In this document: positions 1 to 8,430 of the stretch, one piece after another
How the letters are laid out: each line of letters starts with the position of its first letter
Numbering within the stretch: position 1 is the first letter of the stretch
Source of the DNA: Herpetosiphonaceae bacterium
GTDB lineage: Bacteria > Chloroflexota > Chloroflexia > Chloroflexales > Herpetosiphonaceae
Reading direction: 5' to 3'
NCBI GenBank assembly: GCA_013538855.1
Contig: JABXJS010000244.1
Location: 1 to 34,854 of the forward strand
DNA: 34,854 bases
Made by a program: the position numbers and the translations under genes
The notes under the pieces: model-generated
What the model saw: the letters and a program-made list of their open reading frames with translations, nothing else
What the model was told of the DNA's origin: nothing
The model's database searches: none

Positions 1-94
1 AAACAAGGACAGGTAGGCATGGGCGGCACGCCCTGGGGGCCTGGGGACCACCCCAGCTTCCACGCTCCACCAAACAAGGACAGGTGCGCATAGG
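1..94. repeat. Intergenic direct repeat with palindromic core
   Basis: A 14-base identical direct repeat, AAACAAGGACAGGT, occurs at 1-14 and 72-85, and each copy is followed by a similar GCAT-RGG tail (to 23 and 94). Between them, at 21-57, lies a G-rich segment ending in the near-palindrome CTGGGGACCACCCCAG (41-56). The same G-rich plus palindrome arrangement recurs near 29292-29328 and, inverted, at 34609-34854. The repeat probably continues to the left of the window. No ORF is credible here. Function is unknown. Confidence 0.7.
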
Positions 95-143
95 TTTATG
101 CGTCCTTAAGATATAACCGTTTATAGTAGTGTTAGGGTGTGGT

Positions 144-854
144 ATGAACTCTCAATCTTGGCGCACACAGCAGGCCCGGCGGCTCGCCGAAACCCTGCTG
201 CTGCCCACAAACGACGCAGCGTGCACAGCGTGCATCGACCAACTCGATGACTATGTGCAGGCTCAGCTAGCCGGACAAGACTACGCCGCCGCATTTCCAG
301 TGGTCGCGCAGCACCTCGATGCATGTGTAGCGTGCGCCGAGGCCTACGCAATGCTCTACGAGAGCTACGCCAATGCAGCGCAGATGGCACCGCCCGCCAT
401 CCCCGCTGTCGATCTTGGCTTCCTGCCCAAGCAGGTCTCGCTGGCCGAGCTAATTCGTGCTGCGCTCCAGCACACCGCCGAGCGCCTGCGGGTCACGCTG
501 TCGGCCGAGCTGCTCGCGGGACTCCAGGCGCAGCCCAAGCCGCAGCTGGCAATGCGCGGCGGCGAGCAGGCGCTGTTTGATCTGGCGCTGGTCGAGCCAA
601 CGCCGCTGATGAGCGCGCTGCACGTTCAAGCGCTTGCGGCGGCAACGCCAGAGACCTGCACCCTGCGTGTGCAAGTTTCGCTGTATGATCGCGACTGGCC
701 CGACTTGGCCGATATCCCAGTTACCATTCACCTGCCAGGCGGCGCTCAGTCGAGCCGCACCGATGCCTGGGGCGAGGCGGTATTTCCCAACCTGCCCGCC
801 GATCAGCTTGCTCAGCTCAGCGTCGATGTCAGCGCCCCGCCGACAAGCACGTAG
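144..854 (+). CDS. Zinc-finger (zf-HC2-like) anti-sigma-type protein
   Basis: A 236-residue protein of unknown exact function. Near the N terminus a cysteine/histidine pattern is visible: C27-x2-C30, then H57-x3-C61-x2-C64. This matches the HxxxCxxC layout of the putative zinc-finger (zf-HC2) domain found in anti-sigma factors. I see no transmembrane helix. The C-terminal ~60 residues look like a small beta domain (short strands, GGAQSSRTDAWGEAVF), similar in style to carboxypeptidase-regulatory repeats. I prefer ATG 144, preceded by AGGG at 134-137, over the in-frame GTG at 129. Its 3' end overlaps the convergent CHAT gene by 43 bases. Zinc-finger proteins of this kind often lie beside an ECF sigma factor, which could be just left of the window; that is inference. 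A sigma-regulating or CHAT-partner role is plausible but unproven. Confidence 0.65.
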   Translation: MNSQSWRTQQARRLAETLLLPTNDAACTACIDQLDDYVQAQLAGQDYAAAFPVVAQHLDACVACAEAYAMLYESYANAAQMAPPAIPAVDLGFLPKQVSLAELIRAALQHTAERLRVTLSAELLAGLQAQPKPQLAMRGGEQALFDLALVEPTPLMSALHVQALAAATPETCTLRVQVSLYDRDWPDLADIPVTIHLPGGAQSSRTDAWGEAVFPNLPADQLAQLSVDVSAPPTST

Positions 855-3433
855 GCGGCCCAGAAGCTTGGATCTGCAAAGGGACAAGCGGCTGGATCGT
901 CCGGCAGCCCTAGCTCCTGCGGATTCCAGCCAGGAATTCGCGCCTGGACCTCGGCTACCGTGATCGCCCGCAGCGTTCGCTGTGCATGTTGAAGCGCGGC
1001 TGGCAGATTAGGAATCGTTTGCGCCTGCAGTTGCGTGTAGAAGGTTTCCATCATCAGCCGCGCCGACACATCTTCAACTGGCCAGAGCGTTACCAGCACC
1101 GCACGTGCGCCAGTGCCCAAGAACGCCCGCACCAGCCCCATCGGCTCATCGCCGCGCAAGATCTGGCTAACGCCGCTCTGGCAGGCGCTGAGCGTCACCA
1201 GCTCAGCAGGGAAGCGCCCGTGCGCCAAGATGTCGGCGGCGCTTAGCCGCTCACCTGGGCCAACAGCCAGCCACGACTCCAGCGGCGCATCCAGATTAAA
1301 CTCGCCATGGCATGCGAGATGAATCCAGCGGTAGTCCTCCGCCTCAGTCAGCAGCCGCTGTGCACAGCCAGGCGCGCTAGGCCAGAGCACACCGGCGGTC
1401 AGTGTCGCCACAGTGGCCGCCTCGGCCTCGGTATGGCGCAGATTCTGGGCCGGATTGTTGTAGCCGAGGACCAGACAGGCGTGGGCATATGCGCTAGGCA
1501 CGCGCTGCAGCAAATGCAGCAGCACCGTTGCGCTGGGCACGGTTGATAGCATAACAGCGCGCTCCAGCAGCGGCTCCCCGCCGGCGCCTACAGCGCTCCA
1601 AGGAATATGGTGTAGCTCGCCGTGTGGCACGAGCACGAGGTTGCTGCACCCGCGCCACTGGTCGGTAAACGGCTGCAGCAAGTCTTTGTCGATGCGCTGG
1701 AGCACCGCCGGGCGCAGGAAGCGCCGCCCATCGCGCTGATAGGCCGATGTTGCCACGAGCAGATTGGGATTCAGCCCACAGCGCTGCGTCCGCAGCTCGC
1801 TCCTGGTCACTCCAAACGCCCATAGCTCCGCTGGGTGCGCCAAAATCGCCCGCAGCTGGTCGGCGCTTGGCGGCAGCGCCGCCAGCAGTCCGGCGTCGGG
1901 GCCGTAGCTGCCCAGGGTCATAAAGGCGATGACCAGTGTATCGGCAGGCAGAGCCGCCTGCAGCTCGTTTAGCTCCACCGGAGCCGCCGTGTCGCTGGGC
2001 ACCGCTTGGCTTTGGCGCAGCAGCAGGTCGGCGAACGCACGGGCGCGGGCGCGCTCGGCATAGTGGAAGGCCGCCGCAGCGTCGCCACGCAGCAGGCACA
2101 GCCGCACCATCGCCTCGTAGATGGCTTGCCAGCGGCCAAGCAGACTCATCTGTAGGCTAACATCGTGCATTGGGGCGCGCGAGGCCTCGACCGCTGCAAT
2201 CGCCCGCTGATAGTGCGCGAAGGCCGCATCAAGCGCGCCCTGCGCCTGCCAGACTTGGCCGATGCGATACAGCACCAGCGCGGCGATCTCCTGCCGCCCA
2301 AGCTCCTCGACCAGCTCCAGCGCATGCTGATAGTCGCTCAGCGCCGCCGCATACTCGGCCTGCGTGTGGTGGGTCAGACCGAGATTCAAGTACGCATCGA
2401 TCCAGTAGACGCGCGTCGTCATCTGCGTAAGGGCCTGCTCAAACCAGCGCGTCGCCTCGGCATAGCGCCCGCGCAGCAGCTCCACCTCGCCAATATTGTT
2501 GGCCACACGCCCGAGGAAGTCGAGCGCGCCCTGTGCCTCCAACATGCTCGCGGCGCGATCGAAGCGCTCCAGCGCCAGCTCCCACTGGCCTTGATCACGG
2601 GCCAGCAAGCCCAGGTTGATCAGCGTCAGCGCCTGCAAGTACTCCAACTGCTCGGCCTCGAACGCGGCGAGGCTGGCGCTCAGGCAGGCGTTGGCCTGCT
2701 CATAGCTCTGCAGATGATAGTGCAGGCTGCCCTCGTTCAGCAGCACATAGGCCTGGCGCACACGATCGCCAAGCTGCTCCCACAGCGCATAGCTGGCCTG
2801 ATAGCTGCGCAGCGCCAGCTCGTAGTCGCCGCTGTAGCGCGCGAAGGTTGCCGCCGAGTTGAGCGCGCGAGCGCGGATGAGCGGCAGCACGGCTGGCTGA
2901 TCCGTCAGCGGCCCTAAGATCGCGAGCGCCTCGGCATACTCATCGCGCAGGCCAAAGCCAAGGCCATGATAGTAGCTCCACCAGTGGCGATGCTCGGCCT
3001 GCAGCAGCAGCGCAGCGGGCACAAGCGCCACAAGCTCACCTAAGCGGGTTGGGTCCTGACGGATCAGCAGCTCGGCGGTGGTTTTAAAGTAGGCCACCAA
3101 CTGCTGCTCGCGGTGCTCGCGAGCGGCGCGCTGGTCGGCGGCGGCGGCATGCTCTAGCCGCTCGCGCAGGGCCTTGATCAGTCGGAGATAATGATCATGA
3201 ATGCTGGCCGGGCTGTGCTGCAGCGCCGCCTCAACTTGCGTGCGCACAGCGTCGGGAATAGACCATCCTGCTGGATCAAGACGAATATAGCCCGCCGCAA
3301 TTGGCTCTGCTAGCGCCTCGGCCAGCGGTGCAGTGCACAGCGCCTGCATCAAATCACGGTCGGGCGGCGTAATGAGCATAGCCAACTCCAACAGCGGATG
3401 GTCGCCGGCTGCATATTCTGCGTGCATCGTCAT
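812..3433 (-). CDS. TPR-CHAT domain protein (caspase-like peptidase family)
   Basis: An 873-residue soluble protein with no signal peptide. Residues ~1-100 are helical and resemble a winged-helix region (motif GWSIPDAVRTQVEA). Residues ~160-460 carry many 34-40-residue tetratricopeptide-like units, rich in A/L/Y with patterns such as YEQA and WELALERFDRA. The last ~300 residues form a CHAT domain. Both expected catalytic residues are present: H709 in LACHGEF and C751 in LSACQSG, followed by RGDEPMGL and VTLWPVED. CHAT proteins are caspase-fold cysteine peptidases or pseudo-peptidases, often activated through the TPR region. The start is well supported: GGAGGA (complement of 3440-3445) lies six bases before ATG 3433. 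The gene is convergent with the zinc-finger gene. The substrate is not visible from sequence. Confidence 0.9.
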   Translation of the reverse strand: MTMHAEYAAGDHPLLELAMLITPPDRDLMQALCTAPLAEALAEPIAAGYIRLDPAGWSIPDAVRTQVEAALQHSPASIHDHYLRLIKALRERLEHAAAADQRAAREHREQQLVAYFKTTAELLIRQDPTRLGELVALVPAALLLQAEHRHWWSYYHGLGFGLRDEYAEALAILGPLTDQPAVLPLIRARALNSAATFARYSGDYELALRSYQASYALWEQLGDRVRQAYVLLNEGSLHYHLQSYEQANACLSASLAAFEAEQLEYLQALTLINLGLLARDQGQWELALERFDRAASMLEAQGALDFLGRVANNIGEVELLRGRYAEATRWFEQALTQMTTRVYWIDAYLNLGLTHHTQAEYAAALSDYQHALELVEELGRQEIAALVLYRIGQVWQAQGALDAAFAHYQRAIAAVEASRAPMHDVSLQMSLLGRWQAIYEAMVRLCLLRGDAAAAFHYAERARARAFADLLLRQSQAVPSDTAAPVELNELQAALPADTLVIAFMTLGSYGPDAGLLAALPPSADQLRAILAHPAELWAFGVTRSELRTQRCGLNPNLLVATSAYQRDGRRFLRPAVLQRIDKDLLQPFTDQWRGCSNLVLVPHGELHHIPWSAVGAGGEPLLERAVMLSTVPSATVLLHLLQRVPSAYAHACLVLGYNNPAQNLRHTEAEAATVATLTAGVLWPSAPGCAQRLLTEAEDYRWIHLACHGEFNLDAPLESWLAVGPGERLSAADILAHGRFPAELVTLSACQSGVSQILRGDEPMGLVRAFLGTGARAVLVTLWPVEDVSARLMMETFYTQLQAQTIPNLPAALQHAQRTLRAITVAEVQARIPGWNPQELGLPDDPAACPFADPSFWAAYVLVGGALTSTLS

Positions 3434-3599
3434 GGATCATCCTCCAATGCTGCCGCTCCTGGCGGGGAAAGCTTCAACCCTGGCCAATCGTCTTAATAAT
3501 TAAAAGTGGAGTTTTTCATGCCCTGGCGTTGTTCTCCGTGCATGCATTTTTGTGGGCATGCTGGCAATGCGAATGCTGGTCCTATTAGGTGAGGAGTGT

Positions 3600-5519
3600 A
3601 TGTTGAAACCTACGCGCATTTTTTCGATGGTCGGTCTTTTTTTGCTTGTTGCGCTGGTGAGCCGACCGGTGGCAACGACTGCTGCCGCAAGCCCACAGGT
3701 CATCATCCCGCTCAATGTTGTCTTGGAATGGCAGCCAGGTCTCGACGACAACCTGCAGGCCGATCTGGCCGACAGCGGCTGTCCCGCTGGAGCCTACTCG
3801 GACTCGCTGCTAAAAGATCTGGAGATCGCGCTCAATCAGACGGCCGAGTACGTGTACACCTACACACAAGGCCAAGTTGCCATCGGCCGCGTCACTGTGA
3901 GCACCAACGGCCACAACTGGCAGGATGCCGATATCCGCATTCTGGTCAGCAACGATTTCCGTCCTGTCGCCTACCTTGGCGGCATCACCGCGAACCCGAT
4001 CGTCTACACCAACCCCAAGACCAACGTCAACACCTTCTTCTATCCTGGCGCAATCCTGCTCGGTCGCCTATGGGATAGTCAGAGCGCCCGCTGTGGCTCG
4101 TGGGCTGATGCCGCTGGCTGGCGCACGATTGGCCATGAGCTAGGCCATCACGCCTTCTTCCTTGGCGATGGCTACAAAAACCAAAACACCCAGCAAGCTC
4201 AATATTGTAGCACCACCAGCGCCTACCTCCCACACGAGTCCGATGATCCGCGCAATATCGCCCACCACAACTCGCTGATGGCCTACCAGTATCGCGCCGA
4301 CCAGCTGTGGGCCGACGAGGGCAGCGGCATTCCGGCCAACTGCCAAGACACCAACCACACGCAGCTCTACGGCAGCTCGGAGTGGGAAGTGCTGCAGCAC
4401 TTCTATCCTGGCGTCGCGCCTGTCGGCGCAATCGGCGATGCCTCGGCATACGCGCAGTGGTTCTCGCTCGACTGGAACCTCGGCAGCCTGCCTGAGCACA
4501 CATCGGCAACAATCAATCTGAAGGGCATGAGCGCGAGCCACCCCTTCGCCCAGACCTACTTGAACCAGACACTCAGTGGCCAGCCCGTCCGGATGCTGTA
4601 TCAGGGCCAGGCGCTCGCTGATCAGCAGGTGATCTGGGGCGTCAACCCCAGCTACGAAAACACGGTCACCGTACAGGCCATCGACTGGTATAGCGGCGGC
4701 CTCTACACAGCGCAGGAGCAGCCGATTATCGCTGGGGACAGCAATAAGTATCTGCTGGAGCCGGCCCAGTGGTCGGCCAGCCTTGAGGTGCAGCCAGTGT
4801 TCAAGAGCAATGGCGAGACCGACATGCTCAGCGCGCTCAAGGTGATCGGCCGCGAGTGCCTTTCACACACACGCATCGTCGAGATCGTCTTTTGCCCGGC
4901 TGGCGGGCGCTGCCACAAGCCCCAGCAAGCCTATGTGAGCGGCGGCAAGTTTAGCACCACCTTCAGCCTCTACAAGAGTGAGCTTGAGGCGCTGAGCGCT
5001 GGCCACGGCTATGTCTACGCCCGCAACCTGAACAACGACGAAACAGTCTCCACGTGGTATCAGCTCGCCGGCGGCTTCGGCCCGGCCACCGCTGAGGTGC
5101 ATGCGCCGCTGCAAGACAGCACGCTCAGCGTCAGCATCGAGCCAAAGGCCAAAATCTGGGATGGCGGCCATGGAACGCTGGTGTATCAGCCCGCCCAAGC
5201 CTGCTCCGCCGAGCCGCTGCCGCGCGATCTACACCTGATCGGCCCGCCAATAAGCGCCCAGCCGCTGCTTGTGTACAAAGAGCAAACGATCGGCTGGAAC
5301 CCGGATCTGCCGCGGCTCACCTTCCAGCTCAGCTATGATCAGACGATCCTAGATCAGCAGGGCATCGCCGAAAATCAGCTTGTCGTCATGGTCTATAACC
5401 CCAGCCAGGGCACATGGCAGCAAGTACAGATCCTCAGCCAAGACGAAGATCTCAACCTGCTCACGCTCGATCCGCAGATGCTCAGCGGTCAGGGGCTTAT
5501 CTTCGCCATCGGCTACTAA
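3600..5519 (+). CDS. Secreted zinc metalloprotease
   Basis: A 639-residue exported protein. The N terminus (MLKPTRIFSMVGLFLLVALV, then a TTAAAS region) is a Sec signal peptide. The zinc-binding motif HELGH is at residues 179-183, in the context GWRTIGHELGHHAFFLGDGY. The E is the expected catalytic base, and the following LGD-Y resembles the HExGH...LxDEY layout of M64-type peptidases; this family placement is tentative. Several cysteines surround the motif and could form disulfides. The C-terminal ~300 residues are Thr/Ser/Asn-rich beta-type domains, probably for substrate or surface binding. ATG 3600 is chosen because it directly begins the signal peptide and has GAGGAG at 3591-3596; an in-frame ATG at 3552 would add 16 residues. 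A strong terminator follows, so it is probably transcribed alone. Confidence 0.8.
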   Translation: MLKPTRIFSMVGLFLLVALVSRPVATTAAASPQVIIPLNVVLEWQPGLDDNLQADLADSGCPAGAYSDSLLKDLEIALNQTAEYVYTYTQGQVAIGRVTVSTNGHNWQDADIRILVSNDFRPVAYLGGITANPIVYTNPKTNVNTFFYPGAILLGRLWDSQSARCGSWADAAGWRTIGHELGHHAFFLGDGYKNQNTQQAQYCSTTSAYLPHESDDPRNIAHHNSLMAYQYRADQLWADEGSGIPANCQDTNHTQLYGSSEWEVLQHFYPGVAPVGAIGDASAYAQWFSLDWNLGSLPEHTSATINLKGMSASHPFAQTYLNQTLSGQPVRMLYQGQALADQQVIWGVNPSYENTVTVQAIDWYSGGLYTAQEQPIIAGDSNKYLLEPAQWSASLEVQPVFKSNGETDMLSALKVIGRECLSHTRIVEIVFCPAGGRCHKPQQAYVSGGKFSTTFSLYKSELEALSAGHGYVYARNLNNDETVSTWYQLAGGFGPATAEVHAPLQDSTLSVSIEPKAKIWDGGHGTLVYQPAQACSAEPLPRDLHLIGPPISAQPLLVYKEQTIGWNPDLPRLTFQLSYDQTILDQQGIAENQLVVMVYNPSQGTWQQVQILSQDEDLNLLTLDPQMLSGQGLIFAIGY

Positions 5520-5534
5520 GCCGCTCTCGCAGCC

Positions 5535-5570
5535 AGGTGCCTACAGCTGTCGGGCTGTAGGCACCTTTTT
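5535..5570 (+). terminator. Intrinsic terminator after metalloprotease
   Basis: Perfect 12-bp stem: AGGTGCCTACAG (5535-5546) pairs with CTGTAGGCACCT (5555-5566) around an 8-base loop, followed by a T run to 5570. It lies 15 bases after the stop codon. Confidence 0.95.
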
Positions 5571-5679
5571 GTGCGCGATTCAGCGTACAACGTAGAGCAA
5601 AAAGCGCGGAAATCAAAGGAAAGGTTGCGGTCGGCCCACACGTCTTAAGGGCACAATGTGTGGAAGGAGCAACAGTTCA

Positions 5680-6861
5680 ATGAGCAAAATGAAGGACCAT
5701 CTTGATCGGTTGACGCAGGCTAAAACAACACGCCGGGGGTTCTTACGCAACACGAGTCTGGCTGCGGTAGCTTCGGCTGGAGCAATAGCACTGCACGGTA
5801 CGGAAACCACTCATGCTGCCCCACAGAGTCCGCAGAACATCACGGCTGCGGCCATGGCCCCAACCGCTGATGACCTCCCCGCCGATGCCCGCGTAACACT
5901 CCAGATGGTACGCTCACTCACCCTCGTGGCGATGTCAGCGCTGCTGCCAAAGTCGCGCTATGGCGAGACAGTGCGCGAGGTTGGTCTGCAGGAGCTAAAA
6001 ACGCAGCTCGGCGATTTGCAGCGCACAAGTGGCAAATCGACAGCGGCGCTGGCCTGGGAGCCAGGCGATGATATCTGCCCGCCGTGGTGGCCGTTTCCCT
6101 GGCCGCCGCACCACATCGGGCACCTGTTCGACAAGGTCACACCCTGGGATCGCATCCCCGAGCTTGGTCGCGCCGCGATCAACGTCTTCAACTCACTGAG
6201 CCTCTATAATCTTGCCTTCCAACACGCAGACCTCAGTGACCGCGTTGAAATGCAGCAGCTCGCGCTGCAACAGCTTGAGGGCCAGATCACCCGCGTCAGC
6301 CGCGCTGGCGGCGTGTACAGCTGGGAGCCAGGCGACGGCATCTGCCCCGACTGGTGGCCGTTCCCCTGGAAGCGCCCGATTCCCATTCCTCCGCCGGAGC
6401 CAACGCCGTGGCCGTGGCGCACGCTGGAGGCGGTTACGCGCAATCTGCACAGCTATGTCACCGCGATGCGCTTCGAGAATCTTAAGGATCAGCAGGGCAT
6501 GCGCGCGCTGCTCTCGAAGCAGATCGAGCGCCAGGTTGGCAAGCTCGGCGGCCTGAGCGGCGGCAGCGTTGGCTGGGAGCCAGGCGATGACATCTGTCCG
6601 CCCCACTGGCCTTGGCCATGGCCGTGGCCCGGCCCGCGCCTTGGACCCGACCCGCTGCCCTGGCTGCCCTCCAGCATCATCAAGGGGCTACCCGAGCACT
6701 GGCAGGCCACCGATACGACCATCCAGACCGCAGTTGGTGTCTTCCGCGATGCCACCGTCTTCGCCATCGGCAGCACGCTGACCAGCCTTGAAACAGCGGT
6801 CACAGTGCGCGATGTCGCACTCGGCAGCATGCAGGAGCAGATCGGCCAGCTCGGAATCTAA
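5680..6861 (+). CDS. Tat-exported WEPGD-repeat protein, unknown function
   Basis: A 393-residue protein that I do not recognise. The N terminus has a twin-arginine signal (TTRRGFLRN, then a hydrophobic Ala-rich stretch and an A-x-A-like site HAA), so export through Tat is likely. The mature part alternates amphipathic helical segments with three near-identical Trp/Pro-rich linkers. The first is WEPGDDICPPWWPFPWP at residue 126; related copies start at residue 215 (WEPGDGICPDWWPFPWK) and 299 (WEPGDDICPPHWPWPWP). The helices before each linker share a pattern like L-x-x-Q-x-x-x-L-x-x-x-I, so the protein is built from about four repeats of ~85 residues. Each linker has one cysteine. ATG 5680 is preferred because GGAAGGAG (5662-5669) precedes it; ATG 5656 would lack a good ribosome site. 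Tat export suggests folding before transport, perhaps with a cofactor or metal; that is inference. Confidence 0.75.
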   Translation: MSKMKDHLDRLTQAKTTRRGFLRNTSLAAVASAGAIALHGTETTHAAPQSPQNITAAAMAPTADDLPADARVTLQMVRSLTLVAMSALLPKSRYGETVREVGLQELKTQLGDLQRTSGKSTAALAWEPGDDICPPWWPFPWPPHHIGHLFDKVTPWDRIPELGRAAINVFNSLSLYNLAFQHADLSDRVEMQQLALQQLEGQITRVSRAGGVYSWEPGDGICPDWWPFPWKRPIPIPPPEPTPWPWRTLEAVTRNLHSYVTAMRFENLKDQQGMRALLSKQIERQVGKLGGLSGGSVGWEPGDDICPPHWPWPWPWPGPRLGPDPLPWLPSSIIKGLPEHWQATDTTIQTAVGVFRDATVFAIGSTLTSLETAVTVRDVALGSMQEQIGQLGI

Positions 6862-6883
6862 CACACTATCACGACTCCTCACG

Positions 6884-6923
6884 CACCGAGCGCGCATGGA
6901 TTGCAATCCATGCGCGCTCGGTG
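6884..6923. terminator. 40-bp perfect palindrome between convergent genes
   Basis: Bases 6884-6923 are a perfect inverted repeat centred between 6903 and 6904 (half site CACCGAGCGCGCATGGATTG). It sits between the stop of the Tat protein (6861) and the stop of the convergent lipoprotein gene (6929). It would form a very stable hairpin in either transcript. There is no clear T run, so it may be a bidirectional terminator, a transcript end stabiliser or a protein-binding site. Confidence 0.7.
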
Positions 6924-6928
6924 TTGGC

Positions 6929-8194
6929 CTACTTGGCAAAAATGCGGTAGATCATCCCGCCGGTGTCGTCCGACACATATAAACTCCCTGCGGGACCGAA
7001 GGCGAGGCCCACCGGACGGCCCCACACTGTGCCGTCATCGAGCCGCCAGCCAGTGGCGAAATCCTGCACTACGCCTGGCTCGGCAGCATTGAGCGGAATA
7101 AACACCACCTTGTAGCCAGTCGGCTGCGAGCGATTCCACGAGCCATGAAAGGCTACGAAGAGGCCACTGTCGTAGGGCGCAGGAAAGCCAGTCGGCTGGC
7201 CCTGGCTAAACGCTAGACCAAGCGGGGCACTGTGCGCCTGCATCTCAACGACCGGAGCAGTCACGCCAGCGCAGGCATCGGGGCTGCCAAACTCAGGATC
7301 GACAATGCGCCCAGCATGGCAGCGCGGCCAGCCAAAGTCCAGCCCCGCCGCAGTGATGCGGTTGACCGTCTCTGGCGGCTGGTCATCGCCAAGGAAATCG
7401 CGCCCATTGTTGGTCGCCCACAGCTCCTCTGTGCCAGGACGGAAGTCGATGCCGACCGCGTTGCGCAGCCCTGCGGCGTAGATCTGCCCAGCGCCACTCG
7501 CCAGATCGTACTGCATGATCGTCGCGCGCCGCTCATCTTCTTCGACACAGACATTACAGGTTGAGCCGATCGACACATACAGCGTCGCACCATCCGGGCT
7601 AACCAAGACGGTGCGGGTGGTGTGGTTGCCGCCAGCGGGCAGATCAGGCACAACCGTGGTGCGCTGCTGAAATACGCCCTGAGCATCGGGGTTGCTCAGG
7701 CGCACGACCCGCGTTGTCTCACCGACATAGAGGCTGCCATCAGGGCCGAAGTCCAGGCTCGACGGTGCCTCCAAGCCCTCGGCGACCACCTGCGGGCCGT
7801 CGCTGACGCCATCGTTATTCGCATCGGGCAAGCGCACGATTCTGCCTGCGCCGCGCTCGGCGACGTACAGGCTGCCATCAGGGCCAAACGTCAGCATACG
7901 CGGGCCTTTCAGATCGTCGGCAAACACGCTGATGCCAAAGCCTGGCGGTAGGCTCACCGGCGCAGGCGGCGGCACAACCTGCGTCGCGGCCTGGCTGGGC
8001 GGCGCGCTGGCGGTGGCAGGCGCCGCTGCTGCTGGTGACGGGGCCGCTGCTGCGGCTGTCGGTGGCTCCGCGCCACGAGGAATCTGGGATAACGGTACCG
8101 TGGTAGGCGCAGAAGGCGCATCAACCTGCTGCTCGCTGCCACAGCCAACCAGACCGGCCAGCAGCAGCAGCAGCAGCCAAACGCGAACTCGCAT
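6929..8194 (-). CDS. PQQ-dependent sugar dehydrogenase-like lipoprotein
   Basis: A 421-residue secreted lipoprotein. The N terminus MRVRVWLLLLLLAGLVGCGS contains a lipobox (LVGC), so Cys18 is the probable lipidated residue. An Ala/Pro/Thr-rich linker (about residues 25-80) follows. The remainder is a beta-propeller of the soluble aldose sugar dehydrogenase / sorbosone dehydrogenase type, with the repeated pattern FGPDGSLYV (three times), plus GNHTTRTV, DFGWPRCHAGR and FVAFHGSWNRS. Family members oxidise sugars using PQQ, with electrons passed to the respiratory chain; substrate and PQQ use here are inferred. AAGGAG lies 7 bases before the ATG (complement of 8202-8207). It is convergent with the Tat protein gene and separated from it by a perfect palindrome. 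Confidence 0.85.
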   Translation of the reverse strand: MRVRVWLLLLLLAGLVGCGSEQQVDAPSAPTTVPLSQIPRGAEPPTAAAAAPSPAAAAPATASAPPSQAATQVVPPPAPVSLPPGFGISVFADDLKGPRMLTFGPDGSLYVAERGAGRIVRLPDANNDGVSDGPQVVAEGLEAPSSLDFGPDGSLYVGETTRVVRLSNPDAQGVFQQRTTVVPDLPAGGNHTTRTVLVSPDGATLYVSIGSTCNVCVEEDERRATIMQYDLASGAGQIYAAGLRNAVGIDFRPGTEELWATNNGRDFLGDDQPPETVNRITAAGLDFGWPRCHAGRIVDPEFGSPDACAGVTAPVVEMQAHSAPLGLAFSQGQPTGFPAPYDSGLFVAFHGSWNRSQPTGYKVVFIPLNAAEPGVVQDFATGWRLDDGTVWGRPVGLAFGPAGSLYVSDDTGGMIYRIFAK

Positions 8195-8258
8195 ACATAT
8201 CTCCTTAATAACTATGTTGCTATGGGCGTAGCACCTACCATACCATAGGCGCTGCGCT

Positions 8259-8295
8259 AAAACGAAAGGAAGCCTGAGCAGATCAGCCCAGGCTT
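8259..8295 (-). terminator. Intrinsic terminator downstream of glycosyltransferase
   Basis: Arms 8270-8279 and 8286-8295 form a 10-bp stem. One pair is a G-U wobble on the minus strand but an A-C mismatch on the plus strand, so the structure belongs to the minus transcript. It is followed on that strand by a T-rich tract ending TTTT (8259-8266). It probably ends the glycosyltransferase transcript. Confidence 0.75.
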
Positions 8296-8430
8296 GCTTG
8301 CTACCATCTGTCGGCTATCCCACCGCGAGGCGTAGATAGGTCTCAACTATCTACGCCGCCGACTGGGTGGGGTGCCCACTCAGCCCTCACATTAACTGTA
8401 GCCGTTTGCATCAATTTTTTTACTGCTCGG
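8296..8430. other. Structured 3' region with two further hairpins
   Basis: This is part of a 236-base gap between genes. Besides the terminator, it has a perfect 11-bp hairpin GGCGTAGATAG / CTATCTACGCC (8329-8339 with 8347-8357) and a 9-bp hairpin at 8363-8371 with 8375-8383. It could be a structured 3' UTR of the glycosyltransferase mRNA or a small RNA. No ORF is supported. Confidence 0.45.

Noticed and set aside
2165-2917. Plus-strand ORF of 250 codons
   Set aside because: Antisense to the TPR part of the CHAT gene; it mirrors the repeat periodicity and shows no recognisable domain.
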